Shown here in pieces: positions 8,299-16,370 of a stretch of DNA of 64,000 nt. The translations under genes were made by a program, and so were the position numbers. This stretch comes from Synergistaceae bacterium. Its GTDB lineage: Bacteria > Synergistota > Synergistia > Synergistales > Aminithiophilaceae. The stretch lies in NCBI GenBank assembly GCA_016756725.1, contig JAESII010000005.1, positions 158,247-222,246 of the forward strand, given 5' to 3'. Each line of letters begins with the position of its first letter. Within the stretch, counting starts at the first letter, position 1. Under the pieces are notes generated by a model that searched no databases, had not been told where the DNA came from, and worked only from the letters and a program-made list of their open reading frames with translations.

Positions 8299-9300
8299 CT
8301 AGGAGGGAAGGGCCAGCCGGAGTCCCCCGTATTTGATGAGCGCCAGACTCAGGCCGGAGACGAGGACCCAGAGGACGACCGCCTCCAGCAGGGGCCGACC
8401 GCCGGCCTTCTTGAGGTCTTCCCGGGTCAGGGTGGCGCCGACGAGGAAGAGGGTGCCGACCATGAGCCGTTTGCCGGCCAGGGCCAGACCTTCCCAGAGT
8501 GCGGCAGGGCCGGGAAGGAGGGTGCTGACGAGGGCGGCGAGGAGGAAGCCGAAGAGGAACCAGGGCACCTTGGCGCGGCTTCTGCTGCCGTAAAGGCGGG
8601 CGGCGGCGAAGGAGACGGGCAGGATCCAGAGGGCCCGGGTCAGTTTGATCGTCGTCGCCAGGGCCAGGGCTTCCGGGCCGTAGGCGGCGCCGGCCCCGAC
8701 GACGCTGCTCGTGTCGTGGATGGCCAGGGCCGCCCAGAGGCCGAACTGTTCCTGGCTCAGTTGCGCCAGCTGGCCCAGGAAGGGAAAGAGGAGGAGCCCC
8801 AGGCCGTTGAGGAGGAAGACGACGGCCAGGGCGACGGCTGTGTGGGCCGAAGAGGCCCCGATGGCCGGAGCGAGGGCGGCGATGGCGCTGCCGCCGCAGA
8901 TGGCCGTTCCGCCCGAAAGGAGGAGGGAGAGATCTCTTTCGACGGAGAAAACCCTCCCGAGGAGCAGGCCGACGGTCAGGGTGGCGAGGATCGAAAGGAA
9001 GGTGAGTCCTACCGAGGCCGTTCCCACCTGGAGGATGAGCCCCATGGGCAGGCCGAATCCGAGGAGGATCACCGAAAGCTGGAGCCACTGTTTCCCTCTT
9101 TTCGCGGTCGCAGCGCCGGCCTCGTTGCCCATGGAGAGGCCCAGGAGGGCGCCGAGGCAGAGCCCGACGGCCGGAGAGGAGGTCAGCCCCGAGAGGAGGA
9201 GGGCGAGAGCGGGGCGGAAGAGAGGATGTCGCAAAAGGGTCGTCACGGTCGTGATGCTCCATTCCTTATGAATTGGGTTCTCTGGGGCATTATACGCCAT
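8299..9300 (-). CDS. UPF0324 (YeiH) family integral membrane protein
   Basis: This protein of about 333 residues has roughly ten hydrophobic segments and the family core GGTAICGGSAIAALAP (around residue 120) with IHDTSSVVGAG further on. The family includes YeiH and putative sulfate exporters; transport substrate is unproven. Start 9300 (MAYNAPENP) has AAAGGA upstream on the minus strand. A TATAAT hexamer lies just inside this start (9289-9294), so a shorter form starting at GTG 9246 is possible. It is transcribed away from the small gene at 9438. Confidence 0.82.
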   Translation of the reverse strand: MAYNAPENPIHKEWSITTVTTLLRHPLFRPALALLLSGLTSSPAVGLCLGALLGLSMGNEAGAATAKRGKQWLQLSVILLGFGLPMGLILQVGTASVGLTFLSILATLTVGLLLGRVFSVERDLSLLLSGGTAICGGSAIAALAPAIGASSAHTAVALAVVFLLNGLGLLLFPFLGQLAQLSQEQFGLWAALAIHDTSSVVGAGAAYGPEALALATTIKLTRALWILPVSFAAARLYGSRSRAKVPWFLFGFLLAALVSTLLPGPAALWEGLALAGKRLMVGTLFLVGATLTREDLKKAGGRPLLEAVVLWVLVSGLSLALIKYGGLRLALPS

Positions 9301-9385
9301 GGCCGTCCTTTGGAACGTTCTGCAGGTGCTTTCGATCTGTTGGAAGACAAGACTTTTCATGACAAGGCCACGAAGGGACATCATA

Positions 9386-9414
9386 TTTTCAGTGCCTTCA
9401 CTTCGTAGTAAAAT
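9386..9414 (+). promoter_or_regulatory. Candidate promoter of the 153-residue hypothetical gene
   Basis: TTTTCA, a 17-base spacer and TAAAAT precede the gene at 9438, with the -10 about 24 bases before the start. It is a moderate match only. Confidence 0.4.
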
Positions 9415-9437
9415 GCGGATAACGGGGAGGTCGAAAA

Positions 9438-9899
9438 ATGAAAACGACAGTCTCTTCCCTTCTCGCTTCGCTGGCGCCCGAGCTCTGGCTGGAGCTGGGC
9501 TTTGAGCTCTGGCAGTGGCAGGGGCTGCGGGGCGTCCACCGTCACGTCACCTTCCGCAAGGGAAGCCTTCTGGGGGAGGTGGCCCGGTATTTCGCCGAAG
9601 ACTATCTGGTCTGGGATCACTGCGGCTCCTCCGACGAGGAGCGGCTTCTGAGGCAGTGGCCCCCCTCTCCCGATGTCATTTCCCACCGTTTCCTCCTCCT
9701 TGATGAGGTGACGACATCGCGTCGGTCCCGGGGGTTCTGTCTCGGCCTCAAGGGCTGGGTCGATGTGCAGCGTTACCGGCCCGGAGACAGGCCTCACCGC
9801 AAGTTCCGCGATCTGGCAGCTCTCGCAGAAGAGGTGGCGGGCTGTATCCTGCGTCGTCGTCAGGAAGGAGGTGTTCCCTTCGGAGCGGCGCAGATCTGA
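9438..9899 (+). CDS. Hypothetical protein, 153 residues
   Basis: This protein is not recognised. ATG 9438 follows a GGGGAGG site and a -10-like TAAAAT, and codon use resembles neighbouring genes, so it is probably real. The sequence is soluble and rich in Leu, Arg and Trp (LWLELGFELWQWQGLRGVHRH), has no signal peptide or membrane segment, and has no obvious catalytic motif. A central pair of acidic stretches (FAEDYLVWDH, SSDEERLL) and a basic C-terminus are the only notable traits. It lies divergent from the UPF0324 gene and 39 bases before cstA, and may be co-transcribed with cstA. Confidence 0.6.
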   Translation: MKTTVSSLLASLAPELWLELGFELWQWQGLRGVHRHVTFRKGSLLGEVARYFAEDYLVWDHCGSSDEERLLRQWPPSPDVISHRFLLLDEVTTSRRSRGFCLGLKGWVDVQRYRPGDRPHRKFRDLAALAEEVAGCILRRRQEGGVPFGAAQI

Positions 9900-9938
9900 G
9901 GTTGCCGTTTATTCTTTGTTTCAGGAGGTGCTGCAGCG

Positions 9939-11549
9939 ATGTTGATGACTTTATTCCTTATTGCCGTCGTCGTTTTCTCCGTCGCCTACGTCGTCTACGG
10001 AAAGTTCCAGAACAGGGTTTACGAGCTCGACGCCAAGGCGAAGACGCCGTCGGAGCTTTATTTCGACGGCATGGATTACGTCCCCGCCCATCCGGAAGTG
10101 CTCCTGGGCCACCATTTCGCCTCCATTGCCGGGGCCGGCCCCATCGTGGGCCCCATCACGGCGGCCTCCCTCTTTGGCTGGCTTCCGGCCTACCTGTGGT
10201 GTCTGCTGGGATCGGTCTTTTTCGGCGGCGTCCACGACATGGGATCCATCGTCGCCTCGATCCGCCATAAGGGTTTTTCCGTCGGCGAAGTCGTCGACCG
10301 CTGGATCGGACACCGGGGCAAGAAGATCTTCCTCTGCTTCACCTGGCTGACCCTGATCCTCGTCGTCGCCGTCTTTCTCGAGCTGTCGGCCCAGAGCTTC
10401 GCCGCCGACCCCGCCGTCGCCTTCTCGGCCACCCTCTACATCGCCATGGCCCTCATCTTCGGCGTCCTCATCTACCGCATGGGCGTCTCCCTCTGGGTGA
10501 GCACGGCTGTCATGGTGCCCATCGTGATCGGCGCCATCTTCTACGCCAACAGCGCCGAATGGATCCGGGAGATCTTTACACTCGACGTTAACGTCTGGCG
10601 GCTGATCCTGGTGGGCTACATCTTCGCCGCCTCGGTCCTTCCCGTCTGGCTTCTCCTCCAGCCCCGGGACTATCTGGCCTCCTACATGCTCTATTTTTCC
10701 GTTTTCATCGGCACCATCGGCATGCTCTTCGGCGGCCGCTACGAGGTGACGCTGCCGGCTTTCAAGGGTTTCACCACCGCTGACGGCGCCTTCATCTGGC
10801 CCATGCTCTTCGTCGTCGTCGCCTGCGGGGCCATCTCGGGTTTCCACTCCCTCGTCGGAAGCGGCACGACGGCCAAGCAGCTCCGCAAGGAGACCGACGC
10901 CCGCCCCATCGGCTACGGCGGCATGCTCCTCGAAGGCCTCGTGGCCGTCATCGCCATCGGCACGGTCATGATCTCCGGCTCCATCGCCAAGGGCGGCCCC
11001 ACCGTGACCTATGCCCAGGGGCTGGGCCAGTTTGCCGGGCTCATCGGCATCAACCCCACGATCGGCACGTCCCTGGGGCTCCTGGCTCTCAACTCCTTCC
11101 TCCTCACTTCGCTGGACACGGCGACCCGTCTGTCGCGGTATCAGCTCCAGGAACTGACGGGGATGAGGCTCGACCGCTACACGGCGACGGCCGTCGGCGT
11201 CGCCCTGGCCATGGTCCTCCTGTTCTACAAGACCGGAAACAAGCCGGCCTGGGCGCTCATCTGGCCTGTCTTCGGCGCCTCGAATCAGCTCGTGGCGGCT
11301 TTGGCCCTGCTGGCCGTCGCCGTCTGGGTGACGAAGGGGCTCAAAAAGAATGCCACCTTCCTCATGCTGCCCATGTGGTTCATGCTCGTCACGACCGTGG
11401 CCGCCCTCTTCCTCCTCATCAAGGCCAACCTCAAAAACCCCCTCCTTTCGGGGATTTCCGTCATCCTCCTCGTTCTCGCCGTCCTCCTCGTGAAGGAGGC
11501 CCTCGATGCCCTGAAGCGGAAGGATCCGCTGCCGTCATCGACGGAATGA
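9939..11549 (+). CDS. cstA: CstA family transporter (carbon starvation protein)
   Basis: This 536-residue protein has about 14 to 16 hydrophobic segments. The family hallmarks are GHHFASIAGAGPIVGPITAA (residues about 57-76) and GVHDMGSIVASIRHKG, with TSLDTATRLSRYQL near the C-terminus. CstA-family proteins import pyruvate or peptides under carbon limitation. This is the shorter form, lacking the large C-terminal extension of Escherichia coli CstA (about 700 residues). ATG 9939 follows a CAGGAGGTG site. In a peptide-fermenting cell, uptake of pyruvate or small peptides fits the context. Confidence 0.92.
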   Translation: MLMTLFLIAVVVFSVAYVVYGKFQNRVYELDAKAKTPSELYFDGMDYVPAHPEVLLGHHFASIAGAGPIVGPITAASLFGWLPAYLWCLLGSVFFGGVHDMGSIVASIRHKGFSVGEVVDRWIGHRGKKIFLCFTWLTLILVVAVFLELSAQSFAADPAVAFSATLYIAMALIFGVLIYRMGVSLWVSTAVMVPIVIGAIFYANSAEWIREIFTLDVNVWRLILVGYIFAASVLPVWLLLQPRDYLASYMLYFSVFIGTIGMLFGGRYEVTLPAFKGFTTADGAFIWPMLFVVVACGAISGFHSLVGSGTTAKQLRKETDARPIGYGGMLLEGLVAVIAIGTVMISGSIAKGGPTVTYAQGLGQFAGLIGINPTIGTSLGLLALNSFLLTSLDTATRLSRYQLQELTGMRLDRYTATAVGVALAMVLLFYKTGNKPAWALIWPVFGASNQLVAALALLAVAVWVTKGLKKNATFLMLPMWFMLVTTVAALFLLIKANLKNPLLSGISVILLVLAVLLVKEALDALKRKDPLPSSTE

Positions 11550-11566
11550 CAGAGCTCCTTGCCCCT

Positions 11567-11604
11567 TTCGGCGGCGCCTCCGTTACAATGGAGGCGCCGC
11601 CGAA
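11567..11604. other. Perfect 15-base-pair hairpin with a -10-like loop
   Basis: The stem 11567-11581 pairs exactly with 11590-11604; the eight-base loop GTTACAAT carries a TACAAT hexamer. There is no T-run. It may end the cstA transcript as a Rho-assisted stem, or the loop may be a -10 for the crotonase gene held in a cruciform-prone site. Confidence 0.55.
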
Positions 11605-11645
11605 CTCTAGGGGGTTTCGGCGAGACCGTCCCGGGAGGTCAGGCC

Positions 11646-12425
11646 ATGAGTGAAACGTCTTCCATCCTGTGCCGCGTCGAGGAGGGGGTCGGTTACGTGA
11701 CCCTCCACCGGCCGCAGGCGATGAACACCTTCAACACCGCCCTCGCCCTGGAGCTGGACGAGGCCCTTTCGGCCCTGGACGCCGACGAGGCCGTCCGCGT
11801 CGTCGTCATCGAGGCGTCGGGCAGGCACTTCTCGACGGGGATCGACCTCAAGGAGGTCCTGGGCAAGGAGCGTCATGAGATGAGGCCCTTCCTGGCCCTG
11901 ATGGACCGTCACAATCACCGCTTGGCGGCGATGGGCAAGCCCGTCATCGCCTCCGTTCAGGGTTATGTCCTCGCCAACGGCGCCGGGCTCGCTCTGGCCT
12001 GTGATTTCATCGTCGCTTCCGACGACGCCGTGCTGGGCACGACGGCCGTCAACGTGGGGCTTATCTGCCTTGAGCCGGGTTACCAGCTCTCACGGTGGAT
12101 CGGGCCGAAACGGGCCCTCCAGTATGTCCTCTCCGGCGATTTCCTCCCTGCCGCCAAGGCCGAGGAGATGGGCATCCTCTACCGCGTCGTCCCCAGGGAG
12201 GAACTGGCCCAGGCGACGGCCGAGCTCGCTGCGAGGCTGGCGGCCAAGAGCCCCCTTTCTCTGCGGACCGGCAAGAGGGGCATGCACCAGATCGAGACGA
12301 TGGTCCTCGATCGGGCCATCGACGTGGCCGGGGAACACTTCGCCGCCCTGGCCGTGACGGAGGACGCCCGGGAGGGGCTCGAGGCCTTTCTCGCCAAGCG
12401 CCCCCCCGCCTGGAAAGGGCGCTGA
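11646..12425 (+). CDS. Enoyl-CoA hydratase/isomerase (crotonase) family protein
   Basis: This 259-residue crotonase-fold enzyme acts on acyl-CoA thioesters. The oxyanion-hole segments are visible: SGRHFSTGIDLKEV (about residues 59-72) and VLANGAGLALACDFIVA (about 107-123). The second segment has no Glu where classical enoyl-CoA hydratases carry the first catalytic glutamate, while a Glu is present later in VGLICLEPGYQLS. This points to an isomerase or another crotonase reaction rather than a simple hydratase. ATG 11646 follows CGGGAGG; an upstream in-frame extension from 11559 crosses the hairpin and is rejected. Confidence 0.85.
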   Translation: MSETSSILCRVEEGVGYVTLHRPQAMNTFNTALALELDEALSALDADEAVRVVVIEASGRHFSTGIDLKEVLGKERHEMRPFLALMDRHNHRLAAMGKPVIASVQGYVLANGAGLALACDFIVASDDAVLGTTAVNVGLICLEPGYQLSRWIGPKRALQYVLSGDFLPAAKAEEMGILYRVVPREELAQATAELAARLAAKSPLSLRTGKRGMHQIETMVLDRAIDVAGEHFAALAVTEDAREGLEAFLAKRPPAWKGR

Positions 12426-12454
12426 GGCTTTCGGGCCGCAAGGGGAAAAAGAAA

Positions 12455-12490
12455 AAAAGGGGAGACCGGAGCAAACCGGTCTCCCCTTTT
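12455..12490. terminator. Bidirectional terminator between the crotonase and zinc-ribbon genes
   Basis: The perfect 15-base-pair stem AAAAGGGGAGACCGG (12455-12469) pairs with 12476-12490 around AGCAAA. T-rich tails occur on both strands, serving the two convergent genes. Confidence 0.88.
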
Positions 12491-12502
12491 CCTTTTCTGG
12501 GA

Positions 12503-12676
12503 CTAGCCCTTCCTGGGAGCGACGCTGTAACTCTTGCTGCCCCAGCTCTTGCCTTTGATGGCCGGACCTTCGATGAGTTCGACGTAGCGGTTGAAGCATT
12601 TGGGACAGTGAGCAGGGACGACATTGGGGGCCGCTTCGAACTCATGCTTACAACTGAGACACCGGAACTTGCGCAT
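12503..12676 (-). CDS. Small zinc-ribbon protein, 57 residues
   Basis: A short minus-strand gene starts with MRKFRCLSCKHEFEAAPN and ends SVAPRKG. It has two CxxC knuckles, CLSC (residues 6-9) and CPKC (24-27), typical of a single zinc ribbon, and a basic C-terminal tail. The ATG at 12676 is preceded by GGAGGGAGGTGACC, a strong ribosome site, and the gene ends next to a bidirectional terminator, so it looks genuine. No precise family is recognised. It could bind nucleic acid or act as a small redox or metal protein; both are inference. Confidence 0.75.
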   Translation of the reverse strand: MRKFRCLSCKHEFEAAPNVVPAHCPKCFNRYVELIEGPAIKGKSWGSKSYSVAPRKG

Positions 12677-12758
12677 CTAGGTCACCTCCCTCCCCGGTCG
12701 ATTCAAGGGATTTCGTCTACTCACGATTATAGCGAAGGGAGAGGGCCCCTTCCAGCCT

Positions 12759-13463
12759 CTAGAGGAAGAAGGCGGCCATCAGAGCCGCCAGAACCAGCCC
12801 GGGCAGCATGTTCGTCACCTTGATGGCCTTGATGTCGAGGATGACCAGGCCGAGGCCGAGGAGGATGAGGCCTCCGACGGCGCTCATCTCGTCGATGACG
12901 GACTGGGAGAGATAGGCCTGGGCGGCACCGGCGAAGAGGGTGATGCCTCCCTGGTAGACGAGGAGGGGCAGGGCCGCGAAGAGGACGCCCAAACCCAGCG
13001 AGGCGGCCAGGGCGAGGGAGGAGACGCCGTCGAGAAGGGACTTGGCGAAAAGAAGATTGGGAAAGCCTCCCAGCCCCTCTTCGATGGCGCCGAGAATGGC
13101 CATGGAGCCGGTGCAGAAGAGGAGCGAAGCCGTGATGAAGCCTTCGACGAAATGGTCGTTCCCCTGGCTGAAGCGGTTTTTGAGGCCTTCGCCGAATTTC
13201 TGGAGGAGGCCGTCGAGATCGATCATCTCCCCCGCCAGGGAGCCCAGGACAAGGCTGAAGATGAGGACGAGGAAGTTCCCCGTCTGCGAGGCCATGTGGA
13301 CCCCGAGGAAGAGGGTGAAAAGGCCGATGGACTGGAAGATGGCCTTCATGAGCTTTTCGGGCAGCCGGGAGCGGATGAAAAGCCCCGCCGTGCTGCCGGC
13401 GACGACGGCTAGGGCGTTGACGAGGGTGCCCAGAGCGGGCAGGTGCGATAAGAAGTCCTCCAT
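12759..13463 (-). CDS. DUF554 family membrane protein
   Basis: This 234-residue protein has about seven hydrophobic segments and the family pattern GTLVNALAVVAGSTAGLFIRSRLPEKL at its N-terminus, then CTGSMAILGAIEEG. The DUF554 (YdfK/YqgA) family is widespread and probably transports a small solute, but its substrate is unknown. ATG 13463 has AGGAGG seven bases upstream on the minus strand. Its stop codon lies about 80 bases upstream of the zinc-ribbon gene, so the two may be co-transcribed. Confidence 0.85.
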   Translation of the reverse strand: MEDFLSHLPALGTLVNALAVVAGSTAGLFIRSRLPEKLMKAIFQSIGLFTLFLGVHMASQTGNFLVLIFSLVLGSLAGEMIDLDGLLQKFGEGLKNRFSQGNDHFVEGFITASLLFCTGSMAILGAIEEGLGGFPNLLFAKSLLDGVSSLALAASLGLGVLFAALPLLVYQGGITLFAGAAQAYLSQSVIDEMSAVGGLILLGLGLVILDIKAIKVTNMLPGLVLAALMAAFFL

Positions 13464-13530
13464 GGAGTGCCTCCTGACGTTTTTGTCTCAGCTTGCTGCC
13501 GTTTCCCGAAAAGGACAACGGCCGGGTTGT

Positions 13531-13558
13531 TTGGCATTTTCGGGATCTGTGCTATAAT
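13531..13558 (+). promoter_or_regulatory. Promoter of the initiator tRNA
   Basis: TTGGCA, a 16-base spacer and TATAAT lie 25 bases before the tRNA 5' end. Confidence 0.75.
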
Positions 13559-13583
13559 GCCTTCCTGTAAGAGATGGTCACGC

Positions 13584-13661
<78 letters not shown>

Positions 13662-13669
13662 GAACCCTA

Positions 13670-13701
13670 ACGAGGCCCCGACCCTACGGTCGGGGCCTCG
13701 T
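13670..13701. terminator. Terminator between the initiator tRNA and the convergent dehydrogenase gene
   Basis: A perfect 14-base-pair stem (13670-13683 with 13688-13701, loop CTAC) lies 10 bases after the tRNA and 10 bases from the stop of the minus-strand gene. T-content after it is modest (CCTGTCCTGTCT). Confidence 0.75.
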
Positions 13702-13711
13702 CCTGTCCTGT

Positions 13712-14782
13712 CTAGACGGTGACGGAAAGGCCGAAACGGCGTCCGTAGGCGCCAAGGAGCTCCTTCGTGGCGTCGTCGAGTTCGATGCCTTCCTTGAGGG
13801 CGCAAAGACGGCTTTCCCGCTCCTTTTCGCCGTGGACGTAGATTCTCTCGGCTCCTTCGGCGAGGTCGCTGTGGCGGATCTCGTCGAGGATGGAGGCGAT
13901 GTGGGCCTCGATCTCCTCCCGCTTTCCGAAAAGGTCGAGGCGGAAGGCGGCGAAGAAGTGAGTGATCCCGCTGGGCTCCCCCTTCTTCTCGAAGGTGTGG
14001 GCGCTGGCCGCTCCCAGGGAGAGGCCAGAGCAGAGGAGTTCCACCAGCAGGGCCAGCCCGTATCCCTTGTGGCCGCCCAGCGTCTCTCCCTCGCCGCCGA
14101 GGAAGAGCTGGCCGCCGAAGGGAATTCCCTTTTTGAAGTTGCTCACGGCCAGGTGGGCGTCGGTCGTGCCCCGGCCCTTTTCGTCGACGGCCCAGCCCAG
14201 GGGCATCTCCCTGTTGCGTCGGTCGCAGACTTCCAACTTGCCGTGGGCGACGGTGGTGGTGGCCATGTCGAGGAGAAAGGGGTTCTCGCCGGCGGGGATG
14301 GCCACGGCGATGGGGTTGGTTCCGAGAATGCTTCTCTTGCCGAAGGTGACGATGGAGCAGCAGCGGGTGTTGGTGAAGGCCATGCCGATCATGCCTTCGG
14401 CTGCGGCCTCTTCGGCCCAGAGGCCGGCCATGCCGTAGTGGTTGGAGTTGCGCACCGCCGCAAGGCCGGCTCCCACGGCTCGGGCCTTCTCGAGGCAGCG
14501 GTTCATGGCGAAGCGGGACACAGTGGGGCCCACGCCGCCGTGGCCGTCGATGGTGAGGGAGAGGGGCGTCTCGTGGACGATCTCGGGGTCGGCCTGGAGG
14601 TCGACGAAGCCCCCCTGGAGGTTGGACTCGTAGAAGGCCAGGCGGGCCACGCCGTGGGAGGCCACGCCCCGGGCGTCGGCTTCGACGAGAACGCGGGCCG
14701 TCTCCTCGGCCGCATCGGGCCGGTAGCCGAGGTGGATGAGGATATCTTTCGTCAGATCCTTCAGTGCGTCGTAGCTGATCAT
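13712..14782 (-). CDS. Ldh2/MdhA family NAD(P)-dependent 2-hydroxyacid dehydrogenase
   Basis: This 356-residue enzyme belongs to the malate/L-lactate/sulfolactate dehydrogenase family (Ldh2, AllD, ComC), which is unrelated to classical LDH. Family features include EADARGVASHGVARL (about residues 34-48), the nucleotide-binding stretch AVRNSNHYGMAGLWAE, TNPIAVAIP, and GGHKGYGLALLVELL near the C-terminus. It interconverts a 2-hydroxy acid and a 2-oxo acid; the family includes enzymes for malate, lactate, ureidoglycolate, sulfolactate and aromatic 2-hydroxy acids. It lies 42 bases after a sodium symporter in a minus-strand operon under a Phe/Tyr-codon leader peptide, so an aromatic 2-hydroxy acid such as phenyllactate is a reasonable guess. 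That substrate is inference. Confidence 0.88.
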   Translation of the reverse strand: MISYDALKDLTKDILIHLGYRPDAAEETARVLVEADARGVASHGVARLAFYESNLQGGFVDLQADPEIVHETPLSLTIDGHGGVGPTVSRFAMNRCLEKARAVGAGLAAVRNSNHYGMAGLWAEEAAAEGMIGMAFTNTRCCSIVTFGKRSILGTNPIAVAIPAGENPFLLDMATTTVAHGKLEVCDRRNREMPLGWAVDEKGRGTTDAHLAVSNFKKGIPFGGQLFLGGEGETLGGHKGYGLALLVELLCSGLSLGAASAHTFEKKGEPSGITHFFAAFRLDLFGKREEIEAHIASILDEIRHSDLAEGAERIYVHGEKERESRLCALKEGIELDDATKELLGAYGRRFGLSVTV

Positions 14783-14824
14783 GTAACCATCTCCTTATCG
14801 GTCGATCGCCTCTTCGGGCGATGT

Positions 14825-16270
14825 CTATGCGGTGCTTTTTCGTGAAAGGGGGGTGCCCGAAGCGAGTTCTTCCGCCGGTAGGGGCTCCTTGGCGAGGATC
14901 GATGTGACGAGGAAAGCCGCCAGACAGAGGGGCCACTGAAGGTAGATGATGTGGGGCGTGACGCGGAAGGCGGGGAGGAAGGTCCAGAGGACCCAGACGA
15001 CGAGGGAGGTGAGGATCGTCCAGAACCCGTTGGCCCTCCGGCAGAAGGCGGGGACGAAGAGGCGGGTCAGGATGAGAAGGGTGAAGGAGGCCGTGATGGC
15101 CAGGGCCGTCGTGACGGTGCGGAGGATGTTGGCTGCCGTCAGGGCCAGGAAGAAGGTTCCCAGGCTGACGATGAGGATGACGCCTCGGGAGTAGAGGATC
15201 TCCCTGCCCTCGAGGGCCTTTGCGGGCAGGACGGCCTTGACGATGTCTTCGAGGACCAAGGTGGCGCTTCCCAGCAGGAGGGCCACGGCCGTGGAGATGT
15301 CGGCCGCCCAGAGACCGGCCAGGAAGAGGCCGCCGACGAAGGGATTGATCTGTGTCGCCAGAGTGGGGAGGGCCATGGCCGCCTTCTCCAGTCCGGGGAA
15401 CTGGGCGGCGGCGATGACGCCGAAGAGGGCGCAGAGGAAGCCGGCGGGCATGATGATGATGCCGCCCAGGATGAAGCCGAGGCGGGCCGTCTTCTCGTCT
15501 TTGGCGGCGAAGGCGATCTGGGAGATGGCCTGGACGGAGAAGCACTGGGTGAGCATGACGGCCATCCAGGCGGCGATCATGGCGATGCCGGCTCCGGAGA
15601 CCCAGTCAAACCAGGGGCCGCCGGCGGGGAGGTTGGCCGTGATGGCCTCCCAGCCGCCGAAGCGGCCCGCCGAGGCGATGAGGGCCGCCACGATGCCGAC
15701 GTAGATGACGATGACGTTGACGATGTTCGAGATGCCCCCGGCCCAGTAGCCTCCGATGAAGGCGATGCCCACGAAGAGGAGGGCCGTGGCAATCATGCCC
15801 GTCTGGAAGGTGAAGACCGTAGGCAGGATGGCCGTCAGGATGGCCCCGCCGGCGACGTACTGGAGCGACGTGATGACCATGAGAACCAGAAGCTGGGCGA
15901 TGGCGCCGACGAAGCGCGCCTTCTTTCCGTAGAGACGCCCCATCATCTCGGGAATGGTGGTCACGCCGCTGCGGCGGAGGAAGGAGGCGGCGAAGACGCC
16001 GACGACGATGCCGCTGATGCCCCAGGCGGCGTTGTACCAGCCCGCCGAGAGGCCCCGGACATAGGCGTCCTGGGCGACGCCCACCGTCGAGACGCCGCCG
16101 ATGGCCAGACCGGCGAGCATGGCGGCGACGACGACGGCCGGCAGCCTTCTTCCGGCGAGGAGGTACTCCAGGGCTTCTCCCTTGGCCTGTTGTCTCATCT
16201 TCGAAGCCGCCGCGGAAATGGCGGCCAGGATCAGGGCGTAGACGATCAGGATGACAAGTTGGACGTTCAC
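14825..16270 (-). CDS. Sodium:solute symporter (SSS) family protein
   Basis: This protein of about 481 residues has 13 predicted hydrophobic segments. It shows the SSS signature region (EYLLAGRRLPAVVVAAMLAGLAIGGVSTVGVAQDAYVRGLSAGWYN, residues about 33-78, quoted here in parts: LLAGRRLP, GGVSTVG, GLSAGWYN). SSS proteins import organic acids, amino acids or vitamins with sodium across the inner membrane. Start GTG 16270 is chosen for the GGAG-containing site upstream (AAAGGAGAGCGGAGATC); an ATG at 16303 would overlap the terminator tail. It is the first gene after the FFYY leader and terminator and is followed by the Ldh2-type dehydrogenase, so uptake of a hydroxy or oxo acid is likely. Confidence 0.87.
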   Translation of the reverse strand: MNVQLVILIVYALILAAISAAASKMRQQAKGEALEYLLAGRRLPAVVVAAMLAGLAIGGVSTVGVAQDAYVRGLSAGWYNAAWGISGIVVGVFAASFLRRSGVTTIPEMMGRLYGKKARFVGAIAQLLVLMVITSLQYVAGGAILTAILPTVFTFQTGMIATALLFVGIAFIGGYWAGGISNIVNVIVIYVGIVAALIASAGRFGGWEAITANLPAGGPWFDWVSGAGIAMIAAWMAVMLTQCFSVQAISQIAFAAKDEKTARLGFILGGIIIMPAGFLCALFGVIAAAQFPGLEKAAMALPTLATQINPFVGGLFLAGLWAADISTAVALLLGSATLVLEDIVKAVLPAKALEGREILYSRGVILIVSLGTFFLALTAANILRTVTTALAITASFTLLILTRLFVPAFCRRANGFWTILTSLVVWVLWTFLPAFRVTPHIIYLQWPLCLAAFLVTSILAKEPLPAEELASGTPLSRKSTA

Positions 16271-16323
16271 GATCTCCGCTCTCCTTTCGGGTCTGTGCTC
16301 CACTCAGGCGGGACGAAACAGAA

Positions 16324-16348
16324 AGGCCGGGCCCTCGGGGCCCGGCCT
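16324..16348 (-). terminator. Attenuator terminator upstream of the symporter gene
   Basis: On the minus strand the stem AGGCCGGGCCC (16338-16348) pairs perfectly with 16324-16334 around a three-base loop, followed by TTCTGTTT. It lies 23 bases after the stop of a short leader peptide and before the symporter start. Leader RNA GCCUGGU (about 16388-16394) can pair with ACCAGGC, which overlaps the first four bases of the stem, giving an alternative antiterminator. Confidence 0.75.
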
Positions 16349-16370
16349 GGTCGCTTCCGTCCACGCCGTC

